From Drechmeria coniospora (taxonomy: Eukaryota > Ascomycota > Sordariomycetes > Hypocreales > Ophiocordycipitaceae), in NCBI RefSeq assembly GCF_001625195.1, contig NC_054390.1:5863222-5927221 (forward strand): 64,000 bases of DNA, read 5' to 3'. The stretch's first letter is position 1. Each line of letters starts with the position of its first letter. The notes beneath the pieces are model-generated. The model was not told where the DNA came from and made no database searches. It saw nothing but the letters and a program-made list of their open reading frames with translations. A program made the position numbers and the translations under genes. Of this stretch, positions 10,912 through 22,392 are shown piece after piece.

Positions 10912-12632
10912 ACCTGCGATGGAGAAGGGCGCAGGATGGTATCTTCACTCACGCCTGGAGTATGAGTCGTATTCCACTGCAAGCATTCGCAGAGCAACCA
11001 GCCGCAGGGTAGACTTTACGGGTAGTAAATTATCACCGAAAGGCACCGGATGGTCGGTCCTACGCACACCTTTTGTGTACATTACGTTGTGTCGAGAACG
11101 TCTTTAATTAATGAATATCGTCGGGGGGCAAATGCCCTGTTTAATATTGATTTATCAACGCTGCGCGCGAAATCCTCGTCTCTCCCTGTTAGCGGGCATG
11201 TCCGTCAAGTTGTTGTTTGTCGAACATGGTGATGCACTGCAGCCAAACCCGGTGCGAGCGTTGGCACTTCCATGATCTGTTCCATCAAACCGTGTCTGCA
11301 GACTGTTCGTACCGCCTGTTTCTTGGTTCGAATCATCTGCCCTGACAGTTGAACGCAGCTGGGCAGCATTTGTTCAGTTGGCGGATCGACATGCTAGAAC
11401 ATGTGTTTCTCGACAAACGGACAATTCCTCGATTCCTCGTTCGCGTTCAGCATTCCCCCGAATCCCCACACATGGTTTCTCGTAGAATTAGGTCGCACTA
11501 TGACACCTTTTCCTGTCCCATTTGGGTGAGAACAGACTCTTCGTTGTCGGCGCCAAGCAATTCCGCAATGCTTCGCTCCCTCGGCCTCGGTCTCTTTGTC
11601 ACTCTTAGGAGAACTCCCTAATTATTCGATCCGGACGGGAAGGAACGGCAGTGGATGCGTCTCACTTGGATTATTTTTACTTTTGCACACCATTTCAAGT
11701 TTCTACAGTGCTCTGTGCCAATGTCGCTTTAAGGAATGGCATTGATCCGTGGGCCATTTGTCAAAGGCCAACCATGACCAGTGTGCACAATGTACATGTA
11801 CACCTGCCAACGTGAATGGAACAGCGGCGATTTATTCATTCTCAGTCGATGTTTGTGAGCGGGCCGTGTTCAATGCAGTAATATTGCCGTATGAAAAAAA
11901 GGATTGTCGAGCCCATTGAGTTATTGGCGTTGCATATATCCAAGTGGCATTGATCGACACCTGGAACCCGTGTGATAAACCGGCTTGACATCCCAAACAG
12001 GTGTCTTCAGTGCCGAGTTGAGTTTGGCTTCGATTTTAAAGCCTGCGAGTTGGGGACGTACAACAGTCTTCACCACGTCGCCCATGTACGAGATATCGCT
12101 TTCGTCTAACACGGGTGCCAGGGGTATGGTAGATCTAGCCATACTCTTGTTCAAGTTGTCCTGTACACACGTGCATGATACAGTAGTAAGGTGTGATGGA
12201 GCGTGCTGCTTGGGCTCCTTGGCGCTCGCGCCATTACCAGCTGGACGTTTTGCCCATTCCACATCTCCACAAGTTTCTTATTGTCAGGGCACAACAGTGT
12301 GAGAACATTTTTGGCATAGCGGTTGAGGTTACCAAAGCCATCATACAATGACGAGCAAGTCCAAGGCCTGTTGCTTCACTGAATATCTCGCAGATTTCAC
12401 CACATCCTCGCTAGCGATGCAGGACCGTTCATTTACTAGATTTTCCAGGTTGCCGTCCTGCCCATTGCATACTCTATATGGCCATCTCAGTGCTCAGAAG
12501 CAGGCCCATTCAGGGTAATCCAAACCGGCACTCAGTTGTGTGTGTAGCAAGTTCCCTTCTGACACACAACTGTCATGCTACCTATTTGGGCGTTTCGAGG
12601 CCCGTTGAAATGTCCCGTTATGAGTCATGACT
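10912..12632. other. Intergenic, no gene supported
   Basis: A 1.7 kb gap between the convergent 3' ends of the GPI-protein gene and the Zn2Cys6 gene. Open frames at 11349-11621 (+) and 11921-12348 (-) are short, lack a recognisable domain and overlap one another in competing frames. The minus-strand stretch 11921-12350 has fairly ordinary residue composition and could be a decayed gene fragment, but I could not name it. Confidence 0.4.
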
Positions 12633-15441
12633 CTACGCATGAGATTGCGACTGAGGATATCCATGCATCTGTTGGTAATGCTGAGGGTGGGAAATCGGAT
12701 CCGGAGCCTGTTGCTGCTGCACTGCGTTGACAGAAGTATCGGAAACAGGGGCTGAAGCGGGGGCTGGCATGCAGCCAATGCCCAAATTCTCCGAATGCCA
12801 GCTCCACAACGGCGCGAGTCCTCCGAGTTGATCTTGCGTGACGGTTTCAAGTTCGAAATTTGGCGGTTCATCATCCACCGGAGGAGGCGGGAAGCCGGTA
12901 GAGCCGTAAACAACAGGTTGAGAGAAGCCATGAACCCCGTCGCCGGCCATGGCAGACGAAAGCAAGTCCATGTCAGGATGGTTGCCTTCCAAGCATGTCG
13001 AGTAGCCCGCGTAGGTATTATTGTCCTTGCGGGCATCAGCGGCCGTCGCAAGATTTCTCTCATAGATCAGCCGTGGCACAGGCAACGAGACAGTGCTACC
13101 TTGGGCGAAATCTGGGCCAGCTGACGTGGCAGTTGCATCCACCACTGCAGGTGGCTGGACGTGAGCTGGCGGCATTGCAGCCGGTGTATCAACGACGGGA
13201 GGAGGAACCTGGGGAAGGGGCGGCATCGAGGGAGGTGCTGGTTTTGACGTAATCACACTTGATGTCTTGACCTTCTTCCGCCGCATCTTCGGACGAGTAT
13301 CAATGCTTTGCGGTAACCGTTGTGCCAGACTCTGAAGCAGATCGTACGAAGTCTTCGATGTTTTGGAGATTGAGTTCAGCCGTTCCAGCATGGCGACACC
13401 ATCCGAAATAGAAGCCAGGATTGCATCTTTTCTCTGCAGCGTATGTTCGTGGTCCTTGATAATGGCGGTGCACAGTATTGCAGCCGTATCGAAGATGGAG
13501 AATATGATGAAGTGCAGCCGGCCATCGCGGTTATCAATTCGATCGACCCAACTCCGCATAGTGTCCATAAGTTTCAAGGAATAATCGACGCCTACTTGAC
13601 GGACTTCCAATTCCTCGGGCGGCGACTCCCACGTGTACGACTTGACCATGTAATGTCTGATGGGATTCAAAATCAACAAGCAGGCCATCGTATAAAGGTA
13701 GTATCTGTGTGAGACTACCCATACGGAGACATCATCCTTGGACGTGTCCGGGTTTTCGACATCATACACCCGGGGAAATTGGCGAACCCAATCCTCGATC
13801 AAACTTTGGTATTCCCGTACCTCTGCGGTGTTGATGATGTTCTTTGGGGCACTGAATCGGTCGGCCAGTCGTCGCGTCAGCTCGGACTGCATCTTCATGT
13901 GAAGAAGGGGAGACGGCGGATTTCCGGGAAATGTCTCGAGGGTTAATGAAGGAAGCGCAGCATCACAGTCCGCTCGGTCGATAATCTTGGGTCTAGAGAG
14001 GCCAGAGGAGATTTGCCTTATGGAAGTAGCAGACAAGAAGATTAGCAGGTGCTGCGCAAATGATGACGGGAACATGGACATACCAGTCCCAGGTGTCGAG
14101 GATACACCATAGTCTGCGTCGCATTTCACAATCATGCTCTGACTCGCTGCCTGGGGGAGGTTCCTTGTGAAACTCTGCGAAGCGTGTTACGACGACGCCA
14201 TCAAAACATCAGGTGGAAGACCTACCCAGCTCCTTGGCTTCGAGGATGGCAGCGCTGAGGACTTGCCATGCCTCGAGGAAGGAAGCCTCGGCCTTGTACC
14301 AATAGCACGATTGGAGCAGACGCTGCACGTTGAAAATATGATAGTGACCGATGGGAATGACGCTAGCGAGCTCTCTGACGGCGCTGTGTAGCTGCTCCGA
14401 CAGGGTGTCCGAGTCGAGGCCTGAGATTTGCTGCAGCTCATGCTGCATTTCATTATCGGCGTGTTGAATACAGCAAGAACAGATCATGGCGAGGAGGCAC
14501 GTAAACTGGAGGGTGACAGGCTTGTTCTTCATTCGCCTCTCCCACCAGATGTGATACTCGTAAAAGAGGTCCTGGGGGAAAATGATGTAGTAGTGATAGT
14601 TGACATCTTTGACGAACAGTTTCATGAGTTTGTCTGCTCATCAAGTTAGCCAACGAAAGCGAAAAATCTGCGGTCAAAGATGCTTGCCCATTTGTTGACG
14701 CTGCGGGAGCAGTTGCAGGACGCGGTCCATCTGGGGCGAGGACCCCGCCGCGGCAAAATCCTCCTTCGGTGCCACCTTGGAAGGCTTACGCTTAGAGAGG
14801 GGATCCGATTAGCAGATGCAGATCAACGCCGTGCAAGATATGCTACAGGGGCATCGATGACTGAGACACGTACCGATGGCTCCAGTCCAAGTTTGCTGAA
14901 GACACGAGCCGAGGCCAGGACGTCGAACCATGGGGTGTCGTCCTCGGAAGGGCAGGATGCATCAGATCGGCCAGCACTAATCGAAGGAGGAGCATCGCGC
15001 CAGTCGCCCGTTCCAGCCTTGGCCTGGTCTTGTATCTGGGGCTCCTGGCTCGGGGCGTCGTCGGATGCCGTCGCCATGGGCGGGGGGTTCGAGTCGTTGT
15101 ACCGACATTCGTCGGCAACCTTCCGACGCTGGCAGCGGTCGCATGGCCACTCACGATTACACTGCCGGCAGGGTTCATAATACCGTGTCAGTGAATTTAT
15201 CGAGCGGTAAATCCATTCGAGTACACCACCAGCCGTGTGGAGTGACCATTTCGACTTGAAAGGCCACCCGTACAGTCAAGCATACTGGGACTCAGGCTCG
15301 GAATCGTCCTCGACTCACCTTTTGCTTCCGCCGCTGACACTCGGTACACGCGGGGCGGTTGTTCTCGGCAACGGGAGAATCTGTCTCTGCATCAACCGAT
15401 GTACCGTCCACAGGCTCAACGGCGGCGGCGGCTGTCGTCAT
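12633..15441 (-). CDS. Zn(II)2Cys6 fungal transcription factor
   Basis: Six exons (15441-15319, 15161-14874, 14790-14688, 14633-14226, 14174-14084, 14016-12633) give 798 residues. The N-terminus holds a binuclear zinc cluster, C32-x2-C35-x6-C42-x5-C48-x2-C51-x8-C60, with an intron just before C42. A region rich in acidic residues follows, then a helical middle (about residues 165-480) containing FPQDLFYEYHIWWERR, MRRRLWCILDTWDW and long amphipathic segments, which fits the fungal-specific middle homology region. The C-terminal 250 residues are low-complexity, rich in Pro, Gln and Ala, as in activation domains. An in-frame TAA 21 bases upstream supports the chosen ATG. Intron 3 (14687-14634) starts with GCAAGC and is a GC-AG intron, since no GT lies nearby and the join restores the frame. 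Target genes cannot be inferred; neither neighbour is a metabolic enzyme that would suggest one. Confidence 0.88.
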
Positions 15442-16429
15442 GGCTTTCTTGATGGGTCTTTATCCCGGGACTAACTATGGTCGGTTTCGTTCGATGGAAC
15501 ACGAATACACGAACAGCTCTCTGCTCTCGCTCGCGTTGACTTTTCAATACCAAACCGGACAGTAGTATATCAGAAGGAGGAGCTCGATGGAAGAATGCTG
15601 CAAAAAGGTCGGCGGGAGGAAGGACGGGCAGCAAAAGTAACCTGTCGTTTGCAGGAAGTGCATCTAGTAATACTGGCGGGGGCAGCGGGTGGTGGCGACA
15701 GCCTGCACGCAGCTCCCGGACTAAACGAGACTCGCGGCTGAAGTGGAGACACCGACTCGAACAAGGTTCATTCGTGGAGGAGGGAACGTCCCGTCTCTGG
15801 ATGTCCCTTCACATACATCCAAGTACTTCTACATGCGTGCATTGAGCTTGAGCATACCAAGTATTATACTGTAGATGCATGAATGTAAGTAGGCGTACAG
15901 AGGAGAGGGGGAAGGCTTGGCATGGATGGCAAAGGCGCCTCCCGGGTCAGTTGCAATCACTGAGCTTGGCCTTGCACTTGTACGGGTGGTGCATGGACAA
16001 TGCACTCCGTAGTATGTACATATCTGGACCTCCTTTCCTCTCTCCCAAACATACATGCAGAGGGGGTCGGGGAGGCAGCAGATGTGATGACAGAACAGCC
16101 ATCCTTGCTGTTGTATCCACGAGAAGAAGCCGGCTCTCCTTTGCCTAGCATGTGACTCGTCCATTTTTGCCTCCGAACGCTGGCTGCTTATCCCCAAATG
16201 AGGATGTACGAGCCAATCATGGAACAAACCTCACCGCATGCATGGTCACGTCGTCCTGGTACTCGGATTTTTCTCGACAAGCACGTCTGCCACTTCCGCA
16301 CAGGAACCACAAACGAGGAGTGCGCGCTGCACCAAGCTGCGGTGGCTTGTCCTTGACGAATGCAATGGTTTCCGCACGTTGAATTTCTGCCTTTGGGATT
16401 CCGTCCACGCATCAACTCAGCGTACCCGG
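15442..16429. other. Upstream region of the Zn2Cys6 gene, no gene seen
   Basis: The first few hundred bases presumably carry the promoter and leader of the leftward Zn2Cys6 gene. The rest shows only short overlapping open frames in several phases and no recognisable domain. Confidence 0.4.
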
Positions 16430-17240
16430 AGTGCTTGTACTAGACCGGGACGTGTACAAGCACACTTGCGGTCTTGATCCGTAATAATGTAAAAGTACAG
16501 TAATAGTTAGTTGTAGGCGTACGGATTGCCCGCTAATAATTGGGAAAGTGGGAAATCGTTGGTAAAACGTGGGTCCCGCTGGCCCCACCAAGCTGTTGCG
16601 GGACGATCGCGGGATGTTCCTGGTGCGGGGTGCTTAGCCCCGTACGTAGTGGGTAGTGGGTGCTTCGGCTACCTGAGTACTCTGTACTTCTGTGAGCATT
16701 CGTGGCTACCTGCATTTTCCGCATGGATATCATGGATATCCGTACTTACAAGGAGTACTCCGTGCAGGTAAAATAACGTGACATTCTCGCTTATGCGCTG
16801 CAGAATCCAATGAGCCAAGGAAATATACAACTATGGAACACAAGACTAACTAATCCTCCTTGGCTGTCACATTAGCCGCATTGAGGAAAGGGGTAAGGAA
16901 AGCCGTCTTTTCGTATTGCAGCCGCGCTCGCTCGCTTCAGGGATATACTTCGCATTTTGGGTACGGAGTAGATCGCTGGGATCGTACACAATACAGAAGC
17001 CGGAGGACTTGCCGATGCCCGACACGGATGCAGCGTTGTCGTCCTTGTACCGTGTACTTGCCAGGGCAAACACGGGCATCCCTTATCAGCGGCAATGACG
17101 ATACCTCCCAGGTATTCCGTACTTCGGACTCCTCCTCCGCAGCTGTATTCTGCAGTACTCTACTACTCCGTACGGAGTACGTACATGTAAGTACTGTTCA
17201 TCTAACTACCTAGTACTAATACTGTAGGGAGCGCCGGAAA
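16430..17240. repeat. GTAC-palindrome island
   Basis: Contains the same short motifs as the larger island on the left, including a nearly perfect inverted repeat of ACTCCGTACGGAGTAC at 17163-17180 and single copies near 16740 and 16960. No gene-like frame is visible. From 17240 to 17794 the sequence is mixed, without a recognised gene, and borders the 3' end of the patatin-like gene. Confidence 0.5.
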
Positions 17241-17794
17241 ATTGGTACCTTGCCGTTTGATGCCTGTATCGTAGCTGTACTCCGCACAAGGCCAGTCGTC
17301 ATGTCTCCAGGCCCTCGATGAATGCGTCGATGCAGAAGTACCAGGAACCCGGTGTGCCAGTACGCCTTACTACTCCGTGCCCTTTCTTCCTGCGCATCAC
17401 CGCCTCGCGCACTTCTCCATCGATAAATATAGGCACCCTCACTTGATTTCCGACCCTTGTTCCGCTTGCATGGCGAAACTTGAATCACAGACCTGACAAG
17501 GTGCTTGGATCCACGAGCCGAAGAATCCACACAGCCGCGCCACTGCTCCTGGCGTCGCTCAACAGTTGGCTGCTGGTGCTCACAACGGTGAGGCTCATGT
17601 CCCGATCACTCACTGGTTGAACACATCACACTACACAAGCTCTCGATTCGAAATGATTCGTCCCCCTCCCTACCACTCGCCCTACCTCGGATGTCGGTAC
17701 GGGCGGCAATAGCCAAGTTCATGCCTGCTATCATCTGAAATCCACGCACAGTTCCACATTGTTACGGTGAAGAGCAACGTGCATGTGCAGCACC

Positions 17795-19743
17795 TCAAGC
17801 TTTCCGCTCGAAGCTCGCAGCGGCAGCCATGCTTCCCTTTCTTCTCAGATCTCCGGCTTTGAGTTTCCTCACCGCCTGGTACGACCGATCCAGCTCATTC
17901 TCCACCGCACACCGAATACGCAGCGCCGCCACGGCCGGCCAGACGCTCCGCTCGCCCCGAAGGATCCAGTAGTTCAGCGTCTCCCGCGTTGGCGTCTCGA
18001 GCAGTCGCACAAAGTCGCCCGCCGTCACCTCGGGCACCAGCGTCATGGACGCGGCAGGTACTTGCTCGTCAACGAGGAAGCGCCGTATGCTGAACGGCAG
18101 CAGCCGTAGCGTGTCCAGTTGACGCAATCGGTGTCGGACTTCGAGGCCGATGGTGCGCGCGCAAAAGGCTGAAAACTGCGTCGTTCGGCTCCGGGCCTCG
18201 GCCCTGGATGGACCGTGCATGTCTGACTGCAGGAAAGGTATCAAGTACGGTCGTGCTTGGCTGACGATGAAGTGGTTGACGTTGAACAACTCTGATATTC
18301 GCTGCAAAGGCGAGTCCCGGTCCGTGTAGGATGCCTGCGTCCAATGCCAGAAGTCGGCCGTGTTCGCGGGCGCCCAGGGCACGATTTTGCCGTTGGCATC
18401 CTTGCACAGAATCGTCGCCTTTTTTCGTCCGTACAGCGACGGGGACGAGGCGTTGGACGCTACCGCGGCGGTCCAGATCAGCTAAAACGTTGGTCGACGT
18501 GTCAGCTCTGTTACACTCTTGCTTCGCCAGCTAGCACGTCCACCTTTGTCACTCACCACGTTCGGGGCCGTTATGTAGTTGAGAAGGGTGGGTACGCCGG
18601 CTTGACCCTCCGTCGCGACTGTAATGTTGAGGATCCGCTTGCTGCGGTTGTACGCCTCCTCAAATGTCAGGTCGCCCACGTTGGCTCGCACGCAGTCCTC
18701 CAGGACCGTGACGTCCAGGAAGTATCCTTCACGGCTGAAGCGGCGGAGCCTGCGTATCAGGGTTTCCCACCGAGACCTGAATGTCTGCTGGTGCGGTACA
18801 TCCGCTCTCTTGCCTCCCGTCTTGCCCATGAACGCCGTCAGGTCGATCCCGTCGGCTTGGAGAATGTTGGGAAGTTCATCCTCCGTATGTATGGCAACAA
18901 GTGCTGCTATCAAGGCACCCGTCGCCGTCCCCGTGATTATTCGCGGAAGAAGGCCCCGTAGAAAGAGTGCCTTGACAACTCCCAGATGGCACATGCCGAA
19001 GATGGCTCCTCCCTGCAGGACGAGTGTGCTCCGTCCAAAGGCCTGCCTCGTATCGTGTATGAAGTCTAATTTCATCTGGTTCGTCAAAGCGTTTGCGGCA
19101 CCGTTCTGTGAGCTCGTGTGGAGGTTCGTCGGCAGCGTGCTGATGTCCTCGATCGACTCGGCGATCTGAGAGATGTACTCGTCAATGAGGTACTTTGTTC
19201 CCGAGAAGGCCCTGTTGTATAGCTTGGGTACCGAGATACTGCCGAGGTTCCTAACGAGACCGGATCGGAGGAGGTTAACGAGTTGATGGAAGTTTCGTCC
19301 ATCCCTCGCTATCGCTAGTGAATCGAGCCGGTCGGCGATGAGCCTCCAGTCGTAGTGCTTGGACGTTGGATTATTTCTCCTGCAGCGGCAATCAGTGACA
19401 ATACTACCGCAGCGCAGGCTACCTTTTAACATACCATAGATCCAACCCGAGGAGGTTATCAAGGTGCAGAGCTGCCTCTTCCCATTCGTCAAACGTCTCG
19501 GCATTGCGTAGCAGGTCCAGCCATTGCGCCACGGGGCTTCGTCCGGTGTACCAGCTGACGAGCTTCTTTACCAAGGTTAGTGGGCGCGTGCATGACGGGG
19601 AGGAGGTAGGCAAAACCCACCCGTTGCCAGAACGAAAAGACGTCAACAACTACTCTCCAGACTGCGACGACCGCGCCCATGATTATCAAGAATGCCGTCG
19701 AAACGGGGATGAGGCCGGGTATGGGTCGGATCAATTCTCGTGC
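17795..19743 (-). CDS. Patatin-like (DUF3336/Tgl-type) protein, probably catalytically inactive; 5' end unresolved
   Basis: Exons 19743-19621, 19565-19435, 19379-18557 and 18481-17795 join in phase; a further upstream exon reading VNALINELHE (ending near 19790) probably belongs to it, but no initiator ATG could be fixed. The first in-frame ATG in the listed exons is 19680, giving at least 566 residues. A membrane segment (IIMGAVVAVWRVVVDVFSFW) is followed by the YTGRSPVAQW and NAETFDEWEEAA blocks of the fungal DUF3336 region, then a patatin fold with the oxyanion-hole motif GGAIFGMCHLG. The nucleophile elbow reads GTATG, with alanine (codon 18923-18925) in place of the catalytic serine, and the segment before FNVNHFIVSQ, where lipases of this type carry an Asp-Gly motif, reads YTDRDSP. 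The fold resembles yeast triacylglycerol lipases Tgl3/4/5, so a lipid-droplet or ER location is possible. Confidence 0.8.
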
Positions 19744-20125
19744 CTGCCCAAGAATTTCAGTTCATGGCATTTTCGGAGCTGCTAAGGACCTCGTGCAGCT
19801 CGTTGATGAGGGCATTTACATGTCTGTTGATCGAGAGTGATGAAGGTTGTTCCAACTTGGCTTGCAGGTCGGTTTGCGTTGCGTTGCGAGGTGCTAAGGC
19901 GGCAAGCTGAGTCAGGCATGTGACGACCAGCTACTTGCAGCAACTACCCCGATTCGGTCACCGCCGGCCCCTAGCCCCGTCCGAGGTGGCATACGCAGGT
20001 GTAATAATTACACACAAAACCGCAACCAGGGGAAACCAGCGCCTTCTGGTACTTGGCCTAGCATGATTACAGCAGGAAGGTGAGCGCGCTGAGATTTATA
20101 AAACGAAGGCGCCTATCAACTGCCA
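19744..20125. other. Gap between patatin-like gene and LEO1
   Basis: Holds the undetermined 5' end and promoter of the leftward patatin-like gene and the 3' untranslated region of LEO1. An open stretch from about 19935 to 19790 on the minus strand, in frame with the VNALINELHE segment, suggests part of this interval is coding. Confidence 0.4.
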
Positions 20126-21410
20126 CTAATCATCGTCATCGTCCACGACGTTTCTTCTTCTCTGCCGGCTTGACTCAACAGCAGGCTCGATGTCATCGCC
20201 CTCTGCATCTTCATCCTCTTCGGATTCCTTGTTCTTCTGCTTCTTTGACCGACGGCCACGACTGTACTCCTCATCCAGGGCCTCGTCATCATTATCTTCA
20301 TCGGCATCGCTCTCCAACTCTTCCTCGTCGCTTCCCACGAGGAAGCCATCATCCATGTCGTAGTCCTCGTGCCTGCCAACGCCCTGAGGAAGATCATCAT
20401 CCGAATCATACTCCGGCCGCCGCCGCTTGGGCTTGGCCGAGCCGGGCGCACCCCTTTTCCGTCCAGAACCAACGCCGCGACCCTCAAGGTCTCCGATGGA
20501 TAATCCACCGCGACCAGAACGTCCCAGCGGACCGCCGTCCATCTTGGCCGCGGCGTTCTCGCGCCGCCGCTGAGCCTTGATCCTCTCCTTTTCGGCCAGC
20601 TCGGCCTGCTTTTTCTGCAGTTCCGGGTCTCGTGTGGTTCGAATGATCATCTCCTCTCCCTTGGTTCCCTTGTTGGCCTGGGCCATGCGCTCCGCAAAAA
20701 GGCTCAGAGCATCGTCGCCGACTGCCTTGTTTGGCTTGACATTGTACTGCTCCATAAGGTGGCCGACCGTTATGAGCATATTGCTGCTCAGCTCCGCCGC
20801 GGCTGCATAATAGTGCCCATCGTGCAGCTCGTTGTAGGCTTGATTCGGGGGACCAGCGAGTGCCTTTTTTTGTATTTCGTAATGCTCCCCCCCGACAGCG
20901 ATGGTTACTGACCCGTCACTCCACCGGTAGATGTTTGTATTGCTCTTGAGTTCACCAGTGTTGGCGTCTTGCTGGGCCCGTGCGACATGTTTCGCTTGAT
21001 CGGATTTGGCGTTGGCAAGGTCGAACTCGGAAGGTTCGAACGTATCCGGGACGTAAATTTCGGGCATGAACTTGATGAAATTTGGTACTCGCAATATCCG
21101 CAGCTTGAAGCTAATTAGAATTGACCAAGGTTGGAGGAAGGACATGATGGCGTACCATGCCGTCCTTGGACTTCGGGATGCGGTGACGAAACGTCGCTTG
21201 CTCTATGACAACTTTGTCCCGTGTTTCTTGGGTCTCATAATCACCATATCCACGGCGCCTCGAGTCATCTTCCTCATCGGCTTCAGAAGCAAGGTCATCC
21301 TCCTCGGCTTCAACACGCCCTTGAAGAGACGCATCATCGTCGCCCTCGTCTCCGAAGAGGTCGTCGCCGCCTTCATCGACGATGTCGAGGGGATCTTCGG
21401 AGTCCGACAT
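20126..21410 (-). CDS. LEO1: RNA polymerase II-associated PAF complex subunit LEO1
   Basis: Two exons (21410-21156 and 21103-20126) give 410 residues. The N-terminus is the characteristic acidic Leo1 start (MSDSEDPLDIVDEGG...LFGDE), followed by the Leo1 core with LRILRVPNFIKFMPEIYVPDTF, NIYRWSDGSVTIAVGGEHYEI and the LMEQYNVKP region, and then a basic segment (ERIKAQRRRENAAAK) and a long acidic C-terminal tail ending in five aspartates. Leo1 pairs with Paf1 in the Paf1 complex, which travels with elongating RNA polymerase II and supports H2B ubiquitination and H3K4 methylation. The 52-nt intron uses a GTACGC donor; the acceptor after TTCAAG was chosen over an earlier TAG because only it keeps the conserved LRILRVP frame. 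Nuclear. Divergent from MOB2. Confidence 0.93.
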
Positions 21411-22392
21411 TCTGATAAGGCCGCAGAGGGGAGGGGGGGGTTGTCAAGCAAACAGCGTGATGTCCGTAACTTGAAATGTGCTCGGCCGTGAGGCTCAGGG
21501 AAATGTTGGCGACAAATGCGTTGTGTAGTATGGAGTACTTTGCACAAGGCTCGTGATTCCCCATAGAACAGAGCAGTGCAGCCACAAGTGCGGCGAAGGT
21601 GGGGAGCCACCAGCCACACCAGCTCCTCCAAGCCGCCGTCGAGACTCCGATCGTTCACCAAATACAGTTTACCTTGACAAATCGATTTGCGATGCCTCAG
21701 ATTGGCAACAGGTTCAGTGAGGTACTCGATGCGGTACCGTGAACGCGTATTATCCGTCTTGTGGGATTTCACCGTTCAAGTTGCGATCCCAGTTATTGAC
21801 CTGTTCGTGTTGCATTGCGGTGATTCACGATAATGCTCCCAGCAGGTGTGGCACAGCAATAAATAGGAGGCCGCAGTGGGACCCTGACTTGACAGCACAG
21901 CACCACGCTGGCTGGCAATGGTGCCTGAGGTGTCCGCCTCTCCATCCCACTTTCCCACATCCTCATTGCTAGCTCTCCATCCATAACCCCTGCTCATATC
22001 AAACGTTCAAAGTCAAGGCCGAGTCGTGAGACAGACCTGTCTCTCACAACCTACCCGCCATCCACTGATTCTTTGTCAACCAACATCAACCGTTGTTCTA
22101 CCCCTCTAGCTACCCCGTTTGTTGCAGAATCACACCGTTTTCATCAGCTTCTTCGTGCTCCTCCGCGCACCTCCGCACCCGCACATCTCCAGGCCGTCCG
22201 TCCAGAGTGACATTACTTCCTATTTCGCGGGAAGGCATTGGGACTCAGCCCTTTCTTGGTCACCGAGGATTAAGCCGCCAAATATACCTAGATACAACCT
22301 GGCGACGAAGCTCCGTTCGGCTGCCGTTCGTTTCCTCTTGTCGCTCCGCTGCAACGACCGCCATCGTCTCGGCCTCCGCATCGTCCGCCGTC
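21411..22392. promoter_or_regulatory. Divergent LEO1/MOB2 upstream region
   Basis: About 980 bp between the start codons of two divergent genes. The right half (21960-22390) is pyrimidine-rich on the plus strand, consistent with a MOB2 leader. No protein-like frame is seen; a G run at 21433-21440 lies just before LEO1. Confidence 0.45.

Noticed and set aside
11290..11350. A possible tRNA B-box (GGTTCGAATC) near 11325
   Set aside because: The flanking bases do not pair as a T-stem and there is no A-box or acceptor stem at the right distance.
11921..12348. A small minus-strand gene between the GPI protein and the Zn2Cys6 factor
   Set aside because: Residue composition is unremarkable but I could match no family and two overlapping frames compete; it may be a fossil, but evidence is too thin to list it as a gene.
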